DNA of 64,000 nt, taken from contig NW_024037047.1 in the NCBI RefSeq assembly GCF_015706575.1, forward strand, positions 9,118,632 through 9,182,631, written 5' to 3'. Positions 10,801 to 23,300 of this stretch are shown piece after piece. Source of the stretch: Patiria miniata. Lineage: Eukaryota; Echinodermata; Asteroidea; Valvatida; Asterinidae. Under the pieces are notes generated by a model. It searched no databases and was not told the DNA's origin. It worked only from the letters and a program-made list of their open reading frames with translations. The position numbers were made by a program, and so were the translations under genes. Within the stretch, counting starts at the first letter, position 1. Every line of letters starts with the position of its first letter.

Positions 10801-13800
10801 ATTCCCACCCTGGATTTGAACCCACAACCTTCAGATTTAGAGTCAGTAGTCCATACCATTGGACTTAGCATAATTTCACACTTTGTAGTGGTTACGAAAT
10901 TAACTATAATGTTTAAATTTACCCAAAAAGAAATACATTTTAAAATCTAAAATTCCCCCCCTGGAATTGAACCCGCAACCTTCAGATTTCGAGTCGATAG
11001 TCCATACCATTGGACTAAGCCTAATTTCACACTTGTAAAGGGTTACGAAATTAACTATAATGTTTTAATTTACCCAAAAAGTAACAAAATTTTAAAATCT
11101 AAAATTCCCACCCTGGAATTGAACCCACAACCTTCAGATTTTGAGTCAGAAGTCCATCCCATTGGACTAAGTGTAATTTCACAATTTTTAAATGTTACGA
11201 AATTAACTATGAAGTTTCAATTTACCCAAAAATATATGAAATCTAAAATCTCCAACCTGGATTTGAACCCGCAAACTTCAGATTTAGAGTCAGCAGTCCA
11301 TACCATTGGACTACGCATAATTTCACACTTTTTAGTGGTTACGAAATTAACTATGAAGTTTAAATTTACCCAAAAAGACATAAAATTTTAAAATCTAAAA
11401 ATTTCCACCCTGGATTTGAACCCACAACCTTCAGATTTAGAGTCAGTAGTCCATACCATTGGACTAAGCATAATTTCACACTTTTTAGCGGTTACGAAAT
11501 AAACTATATTGTTTCAATTTACCCAAAAAATAATAAAATTTTAAAATCTAAAATTCCCACCCTGGAATTGAACCCACAACCTTCAGATTTCAAGTCAGCA
11601 GTCCATACCATTGGACTAAGCATAATTTCACTCTTTTTAGTGGTTACGAAATTAACTATGAAGTTAAATTTACCCCAAAAGACATAAAATTTCAAAAACC
11701 AAAACTCCACCCCTGGATTTGAACCCACAACCTTCAGATTTCAAGTCAGCCGTCCGTACCATTGGACTAAGCATAATTTCACACTTTTTAGTGGTTACAA
11801 AATTAACTATCAAGTTTAAATTTACCCAAAAAGAACTAAATTTTAAAATCTAAAATTCCCCCCCCCCCCTGGAATTGAACCCGCAACCTTCAGATTTCAA
11901 GTCAGTAGTCCATACCATTGGACTAAGCCTAATTTCACACTTTTTAAAGGTTACGAAATTAACTATAATGTTTTAATTTACCCAAAAAAGTAATAAAATT
12001 TTAAAATCTAAAATTCCCAGCCTGGAATTGAACCCACAACCTTCAGATTTCGAGTCAGTAATCCATACCATTGGACTAAGTGTAATTTCACAATTTTTAA
12101 AGGTAACGAAATTAACTATAATGTTTTAATTTACCCAAAAAAGTAATACAATTTTAAAATCTAAAATTTCCACCCTGGAATTGAACCCACAACCTTCAGA
12201 TTTCGAGTCAGTAGTCCATACCATTGGACTAAGTGTAATTTCACAATTTTTAAATGTCTAGAAGTGTGGACTGGTTTCAAACTTGAAAAAAATATAAATT
12301 TCAATTGACCTCAAAATTAATAAAATTTTAAAATCTAAAACTCCAACTGTGCGACTTGAACCAGCAACCTTCAGAAGTTCACAATTTTTAAAGGTAACGA
12401 AATTAACTATAATGTTTTAATTTACCCAAAAAAGTAATACAATTTTAAAATCTAAAATTTCCACCCTGGAATTGAACCCACAACCTTCAGATTTCGAGTC
12501 AGTAGTCCATACCATTGGACTAAGTGTAATTTCACAATTTTTAAATGTTACGAAATTAACTATGAAGTTTCAATTTACCCAAAAATAAATAAAATCTAAA
12601 ATTTCCAACCTGGATTTGAACTCGCAACCTTCAGATTTAGAGTCAGCAGTCCATACCATTGGACTAAGCATAATTTCACACTTTTTGTGGTTACGAAATT
12701 AACTATAAATTTAAATTTACCCAAAAAGACATAAAATTTTTAAATCTAAAATTTCCACCCTGGATTTGAACCGACAACCTTCAGATTTAGAGTCAGTAGT
12801 CCATACCATTGGACTAAGTGTAATTTCACAATTTTTAAAGGTTACAAAATTAATTATAATGTTTTAATTTACCCCAAAAAGTAATAAAATTTTAAAAACC
12901 AAAACTCCCACCCTGGATTTGAACCCACAACTTTCAGATTTCAAGTCAGCCGTCCGTACCATTGGACTAAGCATAATTTCACACTTTTTAAGCGGTTACG
13001 AAATAAACTATATTGTTTCAATTTACCCAAAAAGAACTAAATTTTAAAATCTAAAATTCCCCCCCCCTGGAATTGAACCCGCAACCTTCAGATTTAGAGT
13101 CAGTAGTCCATACCATTGGACTAAGCCTAATTTCACACTTTTTTAAAGGTTACGAAATTAACTATCATGTTTTAATTTACCCAAAAAAGTAATAAAATTT
13201 TAAAATCTAAAATTCCACCCTGGAATTGAACCCACAACCTTCAGATTTCGAGTCAGTAGTCCATACCATTGGACTAAGTGTAATTTCACAATTTTTAAAG
13301 GTTACGAAATTAACTATATTGTTTTAATTTACCCAAAAATAATAAAATTTTTAAAATCTAAAATTCCCACCCTGGAATTGAACCCACAACCTTCAGATTT
13401 AGAGTCAGTAGTCCATATCGTTGGACTTAGTGTAATTTCACAATTTTTAAATGTTACGAAATTAACTATGAAGTTTCAATTTACCCAAAAATAAATAAAT
13501 CTAAAATTTCCAACCTGGATTTGAACCCGCAACCTTCAGATTTAGAGTCAGCAGTCCATACCATTGGACTAAGCATAATTTCACACTTTTTGGTGGTTAC
13601 GAAATTAACTATGAAATTTAAATTTACCCAAAAGACATAATTTAAAATCTAAAATTCCCACCCTGGATTTGAACCCACAACCTTCAGATTTAGAGTCAGT
13701 AGTCCATACCATTGGACTTAGCATAATTTCACACTTTTTAGTGGTTACGAAATTAACTATAATGTTTAAATTTACCCAAAAAGAAATAAATTTTAAAATC

Positions 13801-14062
13801 TAAAATTCCCCCTGGAATTGAACCCGCAACCTTCAGATTTTGAGTCGATAGTCCATACCATTGGACTAAGCCTAATTTCACACTTGTAAAGGGTTACGAA
13901 ATTAACTATAATGTTTTAATTTACCCAAAAAGTAACAAATTTTAAAATCTAAAATTCCCACCCTGGAATTGAACCCACAACCTTCAGATTTTGAGTCAGA
14001 AGTCCATCCCATTGGACTAAGTGTAATTTCACAATTTTTAAATGTTACGAAATTAACTATGA
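7846..14062 (-). repeat. tandem array of ~40 tRNA-like 152-bp units
   Basis: Successive copies of CCATTGGAC recur every 151-152 bp (for example 8441, 8593, 8745, 8897, 9049, 9200). Read on the minus strand, each unit holds TAGTCCAATGG (A-box-like), a perfect 4-bp D stem GTCC/GGAC, an anticodon-arm-like CTGACTCNAAATCTGA, and GGTTCAAATCC (a B box matching the consensus at 10 of 11). An AT-rich tail joins it to the next unit. The anticodon and T stems are imperfect and no acceptor stem forms, so these are tRNA-derived heads rather than working tRNAs. Only the anticodon-loop region (CTGACTC..ATC.GAAGGTTG) recalls tRNA-Trp or tRNA-Arg. The array starts at a variant unit near 7846 and is cut by the assembly gap. 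Confidence 0.85.
8996..12604. repeat. higher-order tandem duplication (two ~1.8-kb blocks)
   Basis: Block A (about 8996-10803) and block B (about 10804-12604) are nearly identical, offset by 1808 bp at their left and 1801 bp after a small deletion near 11245. Each contains the same odd unit with TCTAGAAGTGTGGACTGG (10454 and 12255), also present at the array start (about 7842). A partial third copy starts near 13660 and runs into the gap. This points to recent unequal exchange of multi-unit blocks. Confidence 0.8.
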
Positions 14063-14562
14063 NNNNNNNNNNNNNNNNNNNNNNNNNNNNNNNNNNNNNN
14101 NNNNNNNNNNNNNNNNNNNNNNNNNNNNNNNNNNNNNNNNNNNNNNNNNNNNNNNNNNNNNNNNNNNNNNNNNNNNNNNNNNNNNNNNNNNNNNNNNNNN
14201 NNNNNNNNNNNNNNNNNNNNNNNNNNNNNNNNNNNNNNNNNNNNNNNNNNNNNNNNNNNNNNNNNNNNNNNNNNNNNNNNNNNNNNNNNNNNNNNNNNNN
14301 NNNNNNNNNNNNNNNNNNNNNNNNNNNNNNNNNNNNNNNNNNNNNNNNNNNNNNNNNNNNNNNNNNNNNNNNNNNNNNNNNNNNNNNNNNNNNNNNNNNN
14401 NNNNNNNNNNNNNNNNNNNNNNNNNNNNNNNNNNNNNNNNNNNNNNNNNNNNNNNNNNNNNNNNNNNNNNNNNNNNNNNNNNNNNNNNNNNNNNNNNNNN
14501 NNNNNNNNNNNNNNNNNNNNNNNNNNNNNNNNNNNNNNNNNNNNNNNNNNNNNNNNNNNNNN
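14063..14562. other. assembly gap, exactly 500 N
   Basis: A run of exactly 500 undetermined bases, a conventional scaffold gap whose true length is unknown. The left flank is mid-unit in the tRNA-like array and the right flank is unrelated sequence, so the array's true end is missing. Confidence 0.98.
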
Positions 14563-16179
14563 TGACATGATGAAGTGAAGTTTAGGAGACAGTTCGTGAC
14601 GTTGTAGGGCATTTTTGAGGAATTTGTGAAGCTAAATTCGTGGAAAACCTAGCCTGTCATGACAGTAGAACCGCATCGGTGCGATTTCACATCAACTGCG
14701 TTGTGTAATGTAAGTAAATTATTTTGGAGTTTAGCTGCATAAATACAATCCTCTAATTAAGGGTAAGGGTATTACAAACAAATGTCTTGTTCGGTAGTCT
14801 CGAACGTCAGAACGTTTTGGAAAAGTTTTTATGGACTAATGTGCAAAATCTAAAAATGTATTTTTTTGTGTAGGATTTTGTTTTTAAATTTGGAGGGGAT
14901 GGGTCAGTTTTTTTAAATTGTCATTTATAATTTTAATCACAATTTTTGTGTATTGCTTTTCACTGTAAATTCCTGTGTTAATTTTAAATTGTTTGACAAA
15001 GTCTGAAAATGAAAGGGGAAGAAAACAAATTGAGGCATATAATTATTTTTATGTGAATAATAACAATCTTCACAGTACAGGGAACTACCATCAATTAAAA
15101 GGGGCCAAAAATCCTGTATAGAACTGGTCCTTATCCCAATTTCAGAAGGTACCTTCTACCTTACACCCTAGCCCACCTTTTCCAATTTTCCAGTCAAACA
15201 AATTTAAGAATTTTTGGGTACTCGGCCCCCCCATCCTCTACCACCCCCCCCCCCGCCCCCGCTACTTAAAACATATTTTGTATTTACTCACGTTCCCAAG
15301 CTCAAGACAAATTCGACATGATGTTCAATCTATAAGATGTACCAAATATTACTTCAAATCTAAATTAAGGCTTTCAAGCCAAACATGCGCACAGAATCCA
15401 TATAGTACGTAAAATAATTCATAAATTTGAACTTTTCAAATACTTTATTCAGACACAATAAAGAATGCATTAAGAAAATATATACATACAAATATGTACA
15501 AATGTATCTGCATGATACGATGCATAGAGTAAAAAACCTTGGAAATATACACAACAAAAAAGATTTCATTTTCCACAAGCATTTTTAAGAAAAGAATGAA
15601 TGTGTTCTTAGGTTTTGAAACCATCCAAATATATTCCAGGACAAGCATGATACAAATTAAAAAGTGTAAAACTTTAAAAAAGTTTTCTTATTTTTAAACA
15701 AATTTCTGTGTGTCATAAATCCTGCCTAGGTTCAGGTACAGATACCCACTGCGAAATTACTGCATTTCCCTCAAATCTACATTGCATTGACTACAATTTC
15801 AATAGTATTTCTTCCATTTATTATTTGTGTTCAACCAATGCTGATGTGCAGTGGTCCCATGCATAGCCTAGCAACCACTGAACCAATGAAGTGCTCTTCA
15901 CAAATGAACGAGGGCGCACTTCATCTTCAGTGGATGGATTGCTGGGGTGTCACTGCTCCACAGCAAATATTGGCACAACGTCTCTGCTAATGCTGGGATA
16001 ACTGAACCACAGTTCTGTATTTACTTCATCAATATTTGTATTCCATGATACAGACACGCAGCAAACAGTTCAGGTGTTGAGAACATGTGATGGATGGGAT
16101 AAGAATGGGTTAGTGAGAACACGACCTCGGGTACCAGACCGTCCCATTCCAGTAAGCAAAATAAGGAATTATACCATAA
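14563..16179. other. intergenic, no gene seen
   Basis: AT-rich sequence with a C-rich tract at 15241-15262. Open frames here are short, start weakly and show no splice context. Confidence 0.45.
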
Positions 16180-16342
16180 AGGCCGGTTCATTCTCGGTGC
16201 GAATGTGAACGCAAATGCAAATTTTTTATGTCTGGGCAAGAATTCGCGCTGCGAATTCGCAAAAATTGAACACATTTGAACTCCAGCGAATTTTGCAGCG
16301 AATGGTTTGTGACGTCAAGTTCGCATTCGCATGAGCCGGCCT
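16180..16342. mobile_element. short MITE-like element, AGGCCGGYTCAT ends
   Basis: The left end AGGCCGGTTCAT is matched by the reverse complement of the right end (AGGCCGGCTCAT). Both are followed by GCGAATG-type sequence. The interior holds palindromic GCGAATTCGC. It is about 163 bp with no coding capacity, and no convincing target duplication was identified. Confidence 0.5.
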
Positions 16343-16832
16343 CAAGGCCACAACCTTGAACTAGCAGTTTTGGACTCGGCTGTTTGGCACCACAAAATAC
16401 CACAGTTGTGTTAAAATACCATCACTATAAGTATCATTGTGACCACACAGTTTATATGCATACGTCTCCAACCATGATTTTATATAGACCGTGCTACAAT
16501 TTGAGGGTACAATGTATCACATTATTCCAAGGTCCTTGTCATTACAATTATCTGGGATTATGGGAAATAGATATGCTTACACATTGTGATAAGCCACCAA
16601 AGTGTTGTGTTGTTTAAAACAGGATAATGGTTTATAAAATGTAACAAACTTCACTTAAAACTTTTGGTCTCTGTGTGTTTACGAATGGGATATATTTTCA
16701 TTTGGAATGTCCATATTGCATAGCCTATTGTAGTGTTACAGTTAAAAGTAAATAAGCGTTGAATAAATACCAAATTATTGCAGAAAAAAAGTAGTCATAC
16801 TGAAACAAAAAACTTAAGTAAAACTATAGTTA

Positions 16833-16838
16833 TTTATT
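16833..16838 (-). promoter_or_regulatory. poly(A) signal AATAAA
   Basis: AATAAA on the minus strand, about 20 nt past the TGA of the four-exon gene ending at 16858. Confidence 0.6.
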
Positions 16839-16857
16839 TCAGAATTGTAGCCTTGTG

Positions 16858-19614
16858 TCACCCTAACACAAAGTAGTCCTGTGCATCCCTCCTGGCAGAA
16901 TGGAGCACCCTGTTTCCAGACACCAGATGCTGATCCCTGGCTTCCATTGGACCTAAGGATTTTCCTGGAGAGGGAGATCAAGAACAGTGAGTCATTTTTT
17001 ATAATTTTTATATTAATCTTAATAAACACAGTGAGATAATTTTCTCCTTGCTGCAACAGTTTTTTTATAAAATTTTACACCAAAATGGAAGTAAAATTCA
17101 TCACTTTCCTTTTTACAAGTATCTCCTTTCAGACAATTCTTGTAACTCTCTAACTTTGACATGTTTTGCAAACGTTTTAAGACAAAACATGAACAACGGA
17201 TGTTTTGTGTACCATTACACATCAACTTGTTTCTGCTCTGTTGTTTTTGTAAATATCTTAAAATGTCGTTCAGCAAACTAACTTGTTACTAGTTTATTAA
17301 AATCCATCTTTAATTTGTGCATATAGTCAATGGTCGCACAGTTTTAATAAATATGGATTGATTCCAATTTTTAAAAAATGCCTATGATGTGGAGTTTTAA
17401 CACAAAATCTTGCAACGCTCACCAGTTAAAAGGTCGTATTTCTGCTTGGGTTGTTCTGGCCGGGGGACCCCCTCACCCCTCTCCAGTCCTAGCTTGGAGT
17501 GCACCCTCCCATAAGACGTCCAGTAGTCTAGCTGGTTGTTGTCCCTGCTTAAGACCTTCTGCATGTCCTGGCCTGTCACATTATGGGACCAGTTGGCTAG
17601 GGAGGGGTAGTGTAACCTGTTGGGCTGTTGAAGAGGAAGGGATCAGTAAAGAATGGTTATCAAATAATGTAGGCAAATTCTTCCTTGAAAAATCACGTTG
17701 CTACCTCAGTGTAAGATGGATATTTCACTACTTTTGCAGACCGATGTATTGTAGTTATGGAAACTCCAACCAGGGATAATCACTTTAACCAATGTCATCC
17801 CTAGTTCAGAAGAACATGCAACACCCCCCCCTTCAAATTTTTCCCCGAATGATCTGAAAATGAGGTCCTCGAAAATTAATATGTACAATGTCTACCCCAA
17901 CATTTTAAGTATAGAACTGACTATGATATGGGAGTATAGCAATATTCAAATTTTTACTGAAACAATGTTTCAAGAGGTCAGGATTTCATAAACATTCCAA
18001 AACTTTTGAAGAAATTTTAAAATATCTTCTCTATACCATTTAAAAAGTAGTTCCTCAAAAAATTTGGCTTTCTTCATTAACAAAAAGAAAAACTTGAAAT
18101 ACGGCAGTCGATATCAAATTATGGCCTCACATGTTCTGTCGAACGTTCCACAAATTCACTGCCGTAGCGAGTGCCAAAGTGTTGCTGTTGATTCCAGCCG
18201 ATATCAAAATGTGATGTGTGTAGCGTAGGGCACTGTGCAGGCCTTTCTGCAGGTTCCAAGGAATCCTTGCCACCAAATGCCTGAGAAAAACAGAAACAGA
18301 ACAACGTTGTTGAAATTCCCAGAGAATATGTGTGTCACATCTCACATTAATGAGAGACACTATGCACATGAAGGTGCTCCACTACTGTACAGTGCACACT
18401 ACTTACAGCAGTGATTTCACATTTACTTGCCAGCCACTTTGATTGTGGTTAACTAAATGATGCACGTAGCTATCGTAACTAACTAAAAATCAAAGTAGCC
18501 TTTATGAAAATCAAAGCCAAAGAAACAAGTTTTCATTCAGTTTTTGCTCTCGTTACCATTGATGAGCACAATATTTAAAGCAACGATGAAAAGCAGTTGT
18601 GCAGCTTGTAGATTATTCCCCTCAAGTGATTTGTGGGCCCTGTAATAGTACTCTAAATACAAAATGGCCGTGTCAGTCAAACACACACCTAACGACTGGG
18701 TCAATAATTAATACAAAATGTATTGTCATTGCTATCAGTTTATATCAGTTTGACCCTCTGTCACAGAAACAGTGTGTATTTTAATCATTTCTTTTACTTG
18801 GTTGTTTGGACCGAACAAAAACCAGGTTGGACTATGGGCTGTAGGTACATGGTGTTCAAGGGCCCGTAGGCTTGAACCTCTTGCACGATGCATAGTACCA
18901 CTATTTGTTGTTGTTGAATCTCAATCAATGTGCTTCCATTTCATACCCACCTTTAAGTGTTGCTTTTCCCCTGTTAAAAAACTTTCGACCAATCAAACAG
19001 ACCCAAAGTGTGACTGCTACTTAGTCAGGATCATCAAGTCAGGATCACTTAGTAGTGATCATCAAGTCATTTTCAAGTCATTTATAGGTCCATTATATTG
19101 TTGCCGAGGATGTCAGTTTGAATGAAATATTTGTAACATTTTGCAAGTTGTTTTTGCGCTACTATACTCCTGAGATTTTGCATTTGGTGAACAAATGGAG
19201 ATTGTCAGTATTTGTGGCTTTAAAAAAACAACATTGAATTATTCAAACAATAATTCATTTTGACATAGTCAGAGGAAATTTTTTTAAGGTGCCCACATAA
19301 TTACATCGAGATTCTTTGGGTAGGATGACAATTACATTCTAGACCTGCTTCCGACTCACTGTTTTTGCCGATGTGTTGAAATCCCTCTTCCACCCCCTCT
19401 CGTCCAACGACAGAGTTGTCCTGTGCATCCATCTTGTCCCCTTGCGCATGGACCGAGCAGGCTCGCCTCTCCTCTTGTCAAAGGGAGTGATGACCGTGAT
19501 GTTCTTGGAGCGGTTTGTCAAGATTGTCCCTGCCGAGTGTCCCTGCAGCATTCTAGGGCGAGTCTGCGGTGACGTTTTGGACTCCGTCGGACGAGTCTCA
19601 TTTTCTGTGGTCAT
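16858..19614 (-). CDS. four-exon gene, 237-aa protein of unknown function
   Basis: Exons, 5' to 3' on the minus strand: 19360-19614, 18131-18280, 17423-17624 and 16858-16964. All borders are GT-AG, phases are 0, 0 and 1, and the sum is 714 nt ending in TGA. The start ATG at 19614 opens MTTENETRPTESK. Exon 1 is basic (MRKGTRWMHR). Exon 2 contains HFDIGWNQQQHFGTRYG, exon 3 NQLDYWTSYGRVHSKLG and exon 4 ends DAQDYFVLG. There is no signal peptide, membrane segment or known catalytic motif. Aromatic- and charge-rich small proteins of this style are common among ciliary or sperm axoneme components, but that is only an impression. An AATAAA follows the stop closely. I do not recognise the family. Confidence 0.8.
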
Positions 19615-22314
19615 TGTTTATTTGTTTTCCTACGGAGGATTTTGTTAGAATAAGATTTGCACTCGTCTTTGGCCCCCTAGTTCTTGTTTCGTAGTTTTTG
19701 TAGACTCTTCATTCAGTCATGTCAGTTCACACACAGTCACATTGGCATTACCAGGTCCATGACTAAATGCACTTACTTTACACCAGAAATGATCACATTT
19801 ATTGTACTTTCATTGTTCCTCTGTCGTGCCTGAACATTTCTTGCTATCGTGCGATGCGTAAAACCAGTGGAAACGGTATTATTTGGCAAGGCTCCTTCTA
19901 AACTGAACGGTAAATAGAACTGCGAGATAAAGTTGGGCAATGTTTACCATGTGTGTGCCGGTGACCTGCAACACCCTAAACAATCGGTGTCGTTCCGCCG
20001 CTGAAGACCGCATAAAAATAAACCATTTATTTCACCCATACACGTCACAAATTTAATCAATTCTGTGCGAAAAGTATCCATAAGTATAGATAGTACATGA
20101 ATCGAGTATAATTACTGAAAAATAAATTGCTATAATGGGGATAAATGTTGTATTTTGGAAACACAGCGGATTGTTACAGGTTACCATAACAACCATGGAC
20201 ACGCGGGAAGCTTTCACAAGAGGGCGCCCTTTCCATCACTCGCAATCAATCATGAACAGGTGGATAGAGCAGGTGTATGTTTTGCTCTCTGATGCCACGT
20301 CGTAAATATCATTAAAACAAATCACAAATGAGAAATTGATTTCCCAAATTATCCATAATAGAAACTGACGGAAACTGGTGATACGAAAACACCAGCTGGT
20401 TGAGGAAATTGAAGCAGCTTAATGCCAATTTTTAAACATGCGACACAAAAGACGCATGGATGGATAGGCATTGATGTAATTTTGCTATTTTTATCTTATC
20501 GGATGTATGTTATTTCCCTCACTTTTGTAAAGGACTCAGGGTGACAAAGTCACGAAGGCTGAGGTGTCTGTAAAGTAGACAAGTTTACATATCCCACGCC
20601 CATGCTCAATCGCTGTTTACACATTATTTACACGCTGTTCACACGCCGCAATGACCCCAAATAGTTTGTAAATTAAAATGTAACTCGATTTTTTTTATTA
20701 AATAATAATTTAAGCTCCTACTTTCTCGAAGTATTTTCACAGACATGTTATCTGTTTTTGTCAGTTTTGTGATTTAATTTGGTATGGTGATTTTAAGTAC
20801 AATGCTATGCTCCGGGTGATTTTATACATTATTTTGTGACCAGGCTGTCCCAAAGCCTGTTGGGTTTATTGGCTGTGACGTCACGCAGAATACGTAATTA
20901 AAAAAATGATTCAGTTTAAAGGGTCAATTGAAAAGGCCAACCTCAGGAGGTCCGGGGCCTTATTTCCCACTTATTGTGTCTTCATCGTGGGAGAGGTGTG
21001 AAAATCAAGTTGATCCTATCCCCATAAAACCTCGACCCAGTGCTCGGGGTCACGGCATTATCGAAGTTGTTGATATCTAACCTTGGTCAAGGTTGCCGTG
21101 ATTGGTGCCACAAATCACCAGTCTGTGGACTGACAACCAACAAAAGTGTAAATCACTTCCATGCTGGTATTGTAACTTTTAAAGTGAAGTGTATTTCGCT
21201 TTATCATTCAAACTCATCCAAGCGTAATATGCTATGCACCACTAATTATTTTTTTCTCTGTGGAGGGTCCGATTTTTGTGTGATTCACGACCTAGTTAGT
21301 GCCGATTTTTTTTTCTTTTTGGTCAAACAAAGGAAATATGACAAATTAATGTGTTATTTCATTGTGGATTATCTTGAGATGGCAATGGTTGCCTGGTCCC
21401 TGAGCAATGCCTGTGTGTATAATCCACCCTGGATCTGAGATCGGATAAAGCTCAAATCTTGAACCACTCACCAATCACCAATACTAATGAAACACCGCTC
21501 TGTGTATTTCTTCAGCTAAAATTGCTATTTCTTTTTAATCTAATTGTAATTTAACTGTTTTATTGCAGGCGGCGCGACAACGCTACATGAAAATTTAATC
21601 TAATTATCTGTAAGCTGTTATTGTTGCACCACTTTTCGGACTGTGCAAACTCTACCTGGCCTTCGAATCGATCATTTTTTGTGGGACACTTCGTTGTCCG
21701 TTATTCATGACTTAATCCCCGTTTTGTAAAAGACGATTGTCCAGTAAATACCCCCAACACAGTAGCAGAGTTTACCCAACGGGGATGAAGCACGGTACGG
21801 CCCACTGCAAGGATCACTCAAAGCGGTAAATATTGATGTCGGCTCGGCTTCAATTGTGAGCGGTAGTTTGCTAAGTATCGACCGGTGGTTTGCATGGAAA
21901 CCTTCCTGGCCACCTGCGGCCTCGCCTCGTTCATCTATCTCTGCTAGGCAGAGGTTTTAAAACCGGGGAGTGACTTTGGTTGCTGCTTGATTTTTGCTCT
22001 TGACTCGCGGGCTTTTGGATCAGAGAGTTCGCTTGTGTATTTGGTTCAGTAAATGCACCAACTGTACACAAAACTTTGCCTTTTCTCTGGGCACAGGATG
22101 CTACGACCACCAGTGAACTTTTTGTCATAGCTACGGCACAACAGATCGCGTGAGAGTCAGCCCGCGGGCATTTTCATTGTCATACAAAATCATGGCAGCC
22201 GTGTAACTGAACAGAATTTATACAGGAGGCCCGTGTGACGGTTTCTGCACAATGTTGTCCTCTTGGAACGTAATCATGAGGAAATGTTGCTTTCTGCTTC
22301 AATCTGCGTCCCAG
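19615..22314. other. intergenic between divergent genes
   Basis: Lies between the ATG of the minus-strand gene at 19614 and the probable coding-exon acceptor at 22314. It should hold both promoters and a 5' non-coding exon of the plus-strand gene. No reliable TATA box or repeat ends were seen. The open frame at 21040-21438 has no protein-like features. Confidence 0.4.
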
Positions 22315-22415
22315 GAGAGTACTACGTAACCGGTGTTGATTCAGCTACAAACGGCAGTCCAAAGATTGATTCTCCCGTCAACTTTACCGAGACTCGTGCT
22401 TCACACGGAACCAAA

Positions 22416-23285
22416 ATGTCACAAAGCGACCCGAGCGAGTTCGAACTCCATCGGAAGGCCCGTTCACTGGGACTCCTACTCCGCCAAGAGGGTTCCATCG
22501 TGTCTGGACTGAACTTCCAAGTGTCTCCGTTAACATCGAAGGGTGCTGGGCATGTAGATGAGAACAGGGACATTAAGTTGACGAGGCAAACCTTACCAGG
22601 AATCGGTGGGCATTTCGGCGGTGACGGTACCGCTAACCATCGCAGCCAGCAACTATCAAAGTCCGTGGCACTGCCTAAGATCCCCTCCATCAAGCACCCG
22701 TTTGAGAAGAGACCCCCAAACATCTTGCAGCGGGAAGGGACAGTGGCGGGCGACACACCCTTGTCCCTGACCACATTACTGATGACACCTCGCTCCAAAA
22801 CCACCCCGAACCCTGCCTCCTTCACCGGCAAGAAACTCAAACCAACTGGAAATCGTTGGTCCACTCACTCCGAGACAATTCGGAATTCCGACCCCCATCT
22901 TTTAAGCACCTCCCGCCTGGTCATCTCGCCCAATTCCAAGGCAGCTCTTCACAGGAGCCCCGGTGACTTCTATCAACGCAAGTTCCCTCACGTCCATCTG
23001 GACCAAAACTTGATAAACATCCATCCCCCAAAGTACAAAACCCAGACGGGTAACAAACTGTCGGAGAATCAAGAGGCAATCACAGACACGATTCGGACCA
23101 CAAACCAGCTGTTTGCCCTTACCAGGTCGAAGACCGATCTGATGGCCGTGGAGCAGCTCATTCATCGGACGGAGGAGCGGGCCAAATCCACCCGGTCCTG
23201 GGCCGTGGCTGGCTGGCTTGACGGCATGACTTGCAATCCCAAGAAATTACACAGCAGGAGAGACCTAGAGTACTTCGTCAAGTAG
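22416..23285 (+). CDS. single-coding-exon basic disordered protein, cluster member 1
   Basis: The frame stays open from 22263, but the best start is the ATG at 22416 (ACCAAAATG, good context; MSQSDPSEFELHRK), giving 289 aa. A strong acceptor (pyrimidine tract then CAG at 22312-22314) lies 101 nt upstream, implying a 5'-UTR intron. An earlier ATG at 22284 would add 44 residues if that site is not used. The protein is rich in Ser, Thr, Pro, Lys and Arg and mostly disordered. Residues about 237-242 are RSKTDL, and the C-terminus (WAVAGWLDG, then RRDLEYFVK) looks more structured. There are no catalytic motifs and no signal peptide. It heads a run of seven similar genes. Function unknown. Confidence 0.75.
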   Translation: MSQSDPSEFELHRKARSLGLLLRQEGSIVSGLNFQVSPLTSKGAGHVDENRDIKLTRQTLPGIGGHFGGDGTANHRSQQLSKSVALPKIPSIKHPFEKRPPNILQREGTVAGDTPLSLTTLLMTPRSKTTPNPASFTGKKLKPTGNRWSTHSETIRNSDPHLLSTSRLVISPNSKAALHRSPGDFYQRKFPHVHLDQNLINIHPPKYKTQTGNKLSENQEAITDTIRTTNQLFALTRSKTDLMAVEQLIHRTEERAKSTRSWAVAGWLDGMTCNPKKLHSRRDLEYFVK

Positions 23286-23294
23286 ATTGCAATC

Positions 23295-23300
23295 AATAAA
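23295..23300 (+). promoter_or_regulatory. poly(A) signal AATAAA
   Basis: AATAAA begins 10 nt after the TAG of the gene at 22416-23285, which predicts a very short 3' UTR. Further AT-rich signals lie downstream. Confidence 0.55.

Noticed and set aside
7900-14062. Calling the units functional tRNA genes
   Set aside because: The D stem and B box are good, but the T stem and anticodon stem have mismatches and no 7-bp acceptor stem forms, so they are tRNA-like only.
9395-14612. Short open frames inside the tandem array, two of them identical, and frames running through the N gap
   Set aside because: They are by-products of the 152-bp repeat unit and of undetermined bases. They recur only because the block is duplicated.
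16851-16986. A plus-strand exon reading VHPSWQNGAPCFQ...
   Set aside because: It is the shadow of the last minus-strand exon (16858-16964), which fits the phases of the four-exon gene.
21040-21438. 132-codon plus-strand frame
   Set aside because: Low-complexity, no conserved-looking features, no RNA-processing signals.
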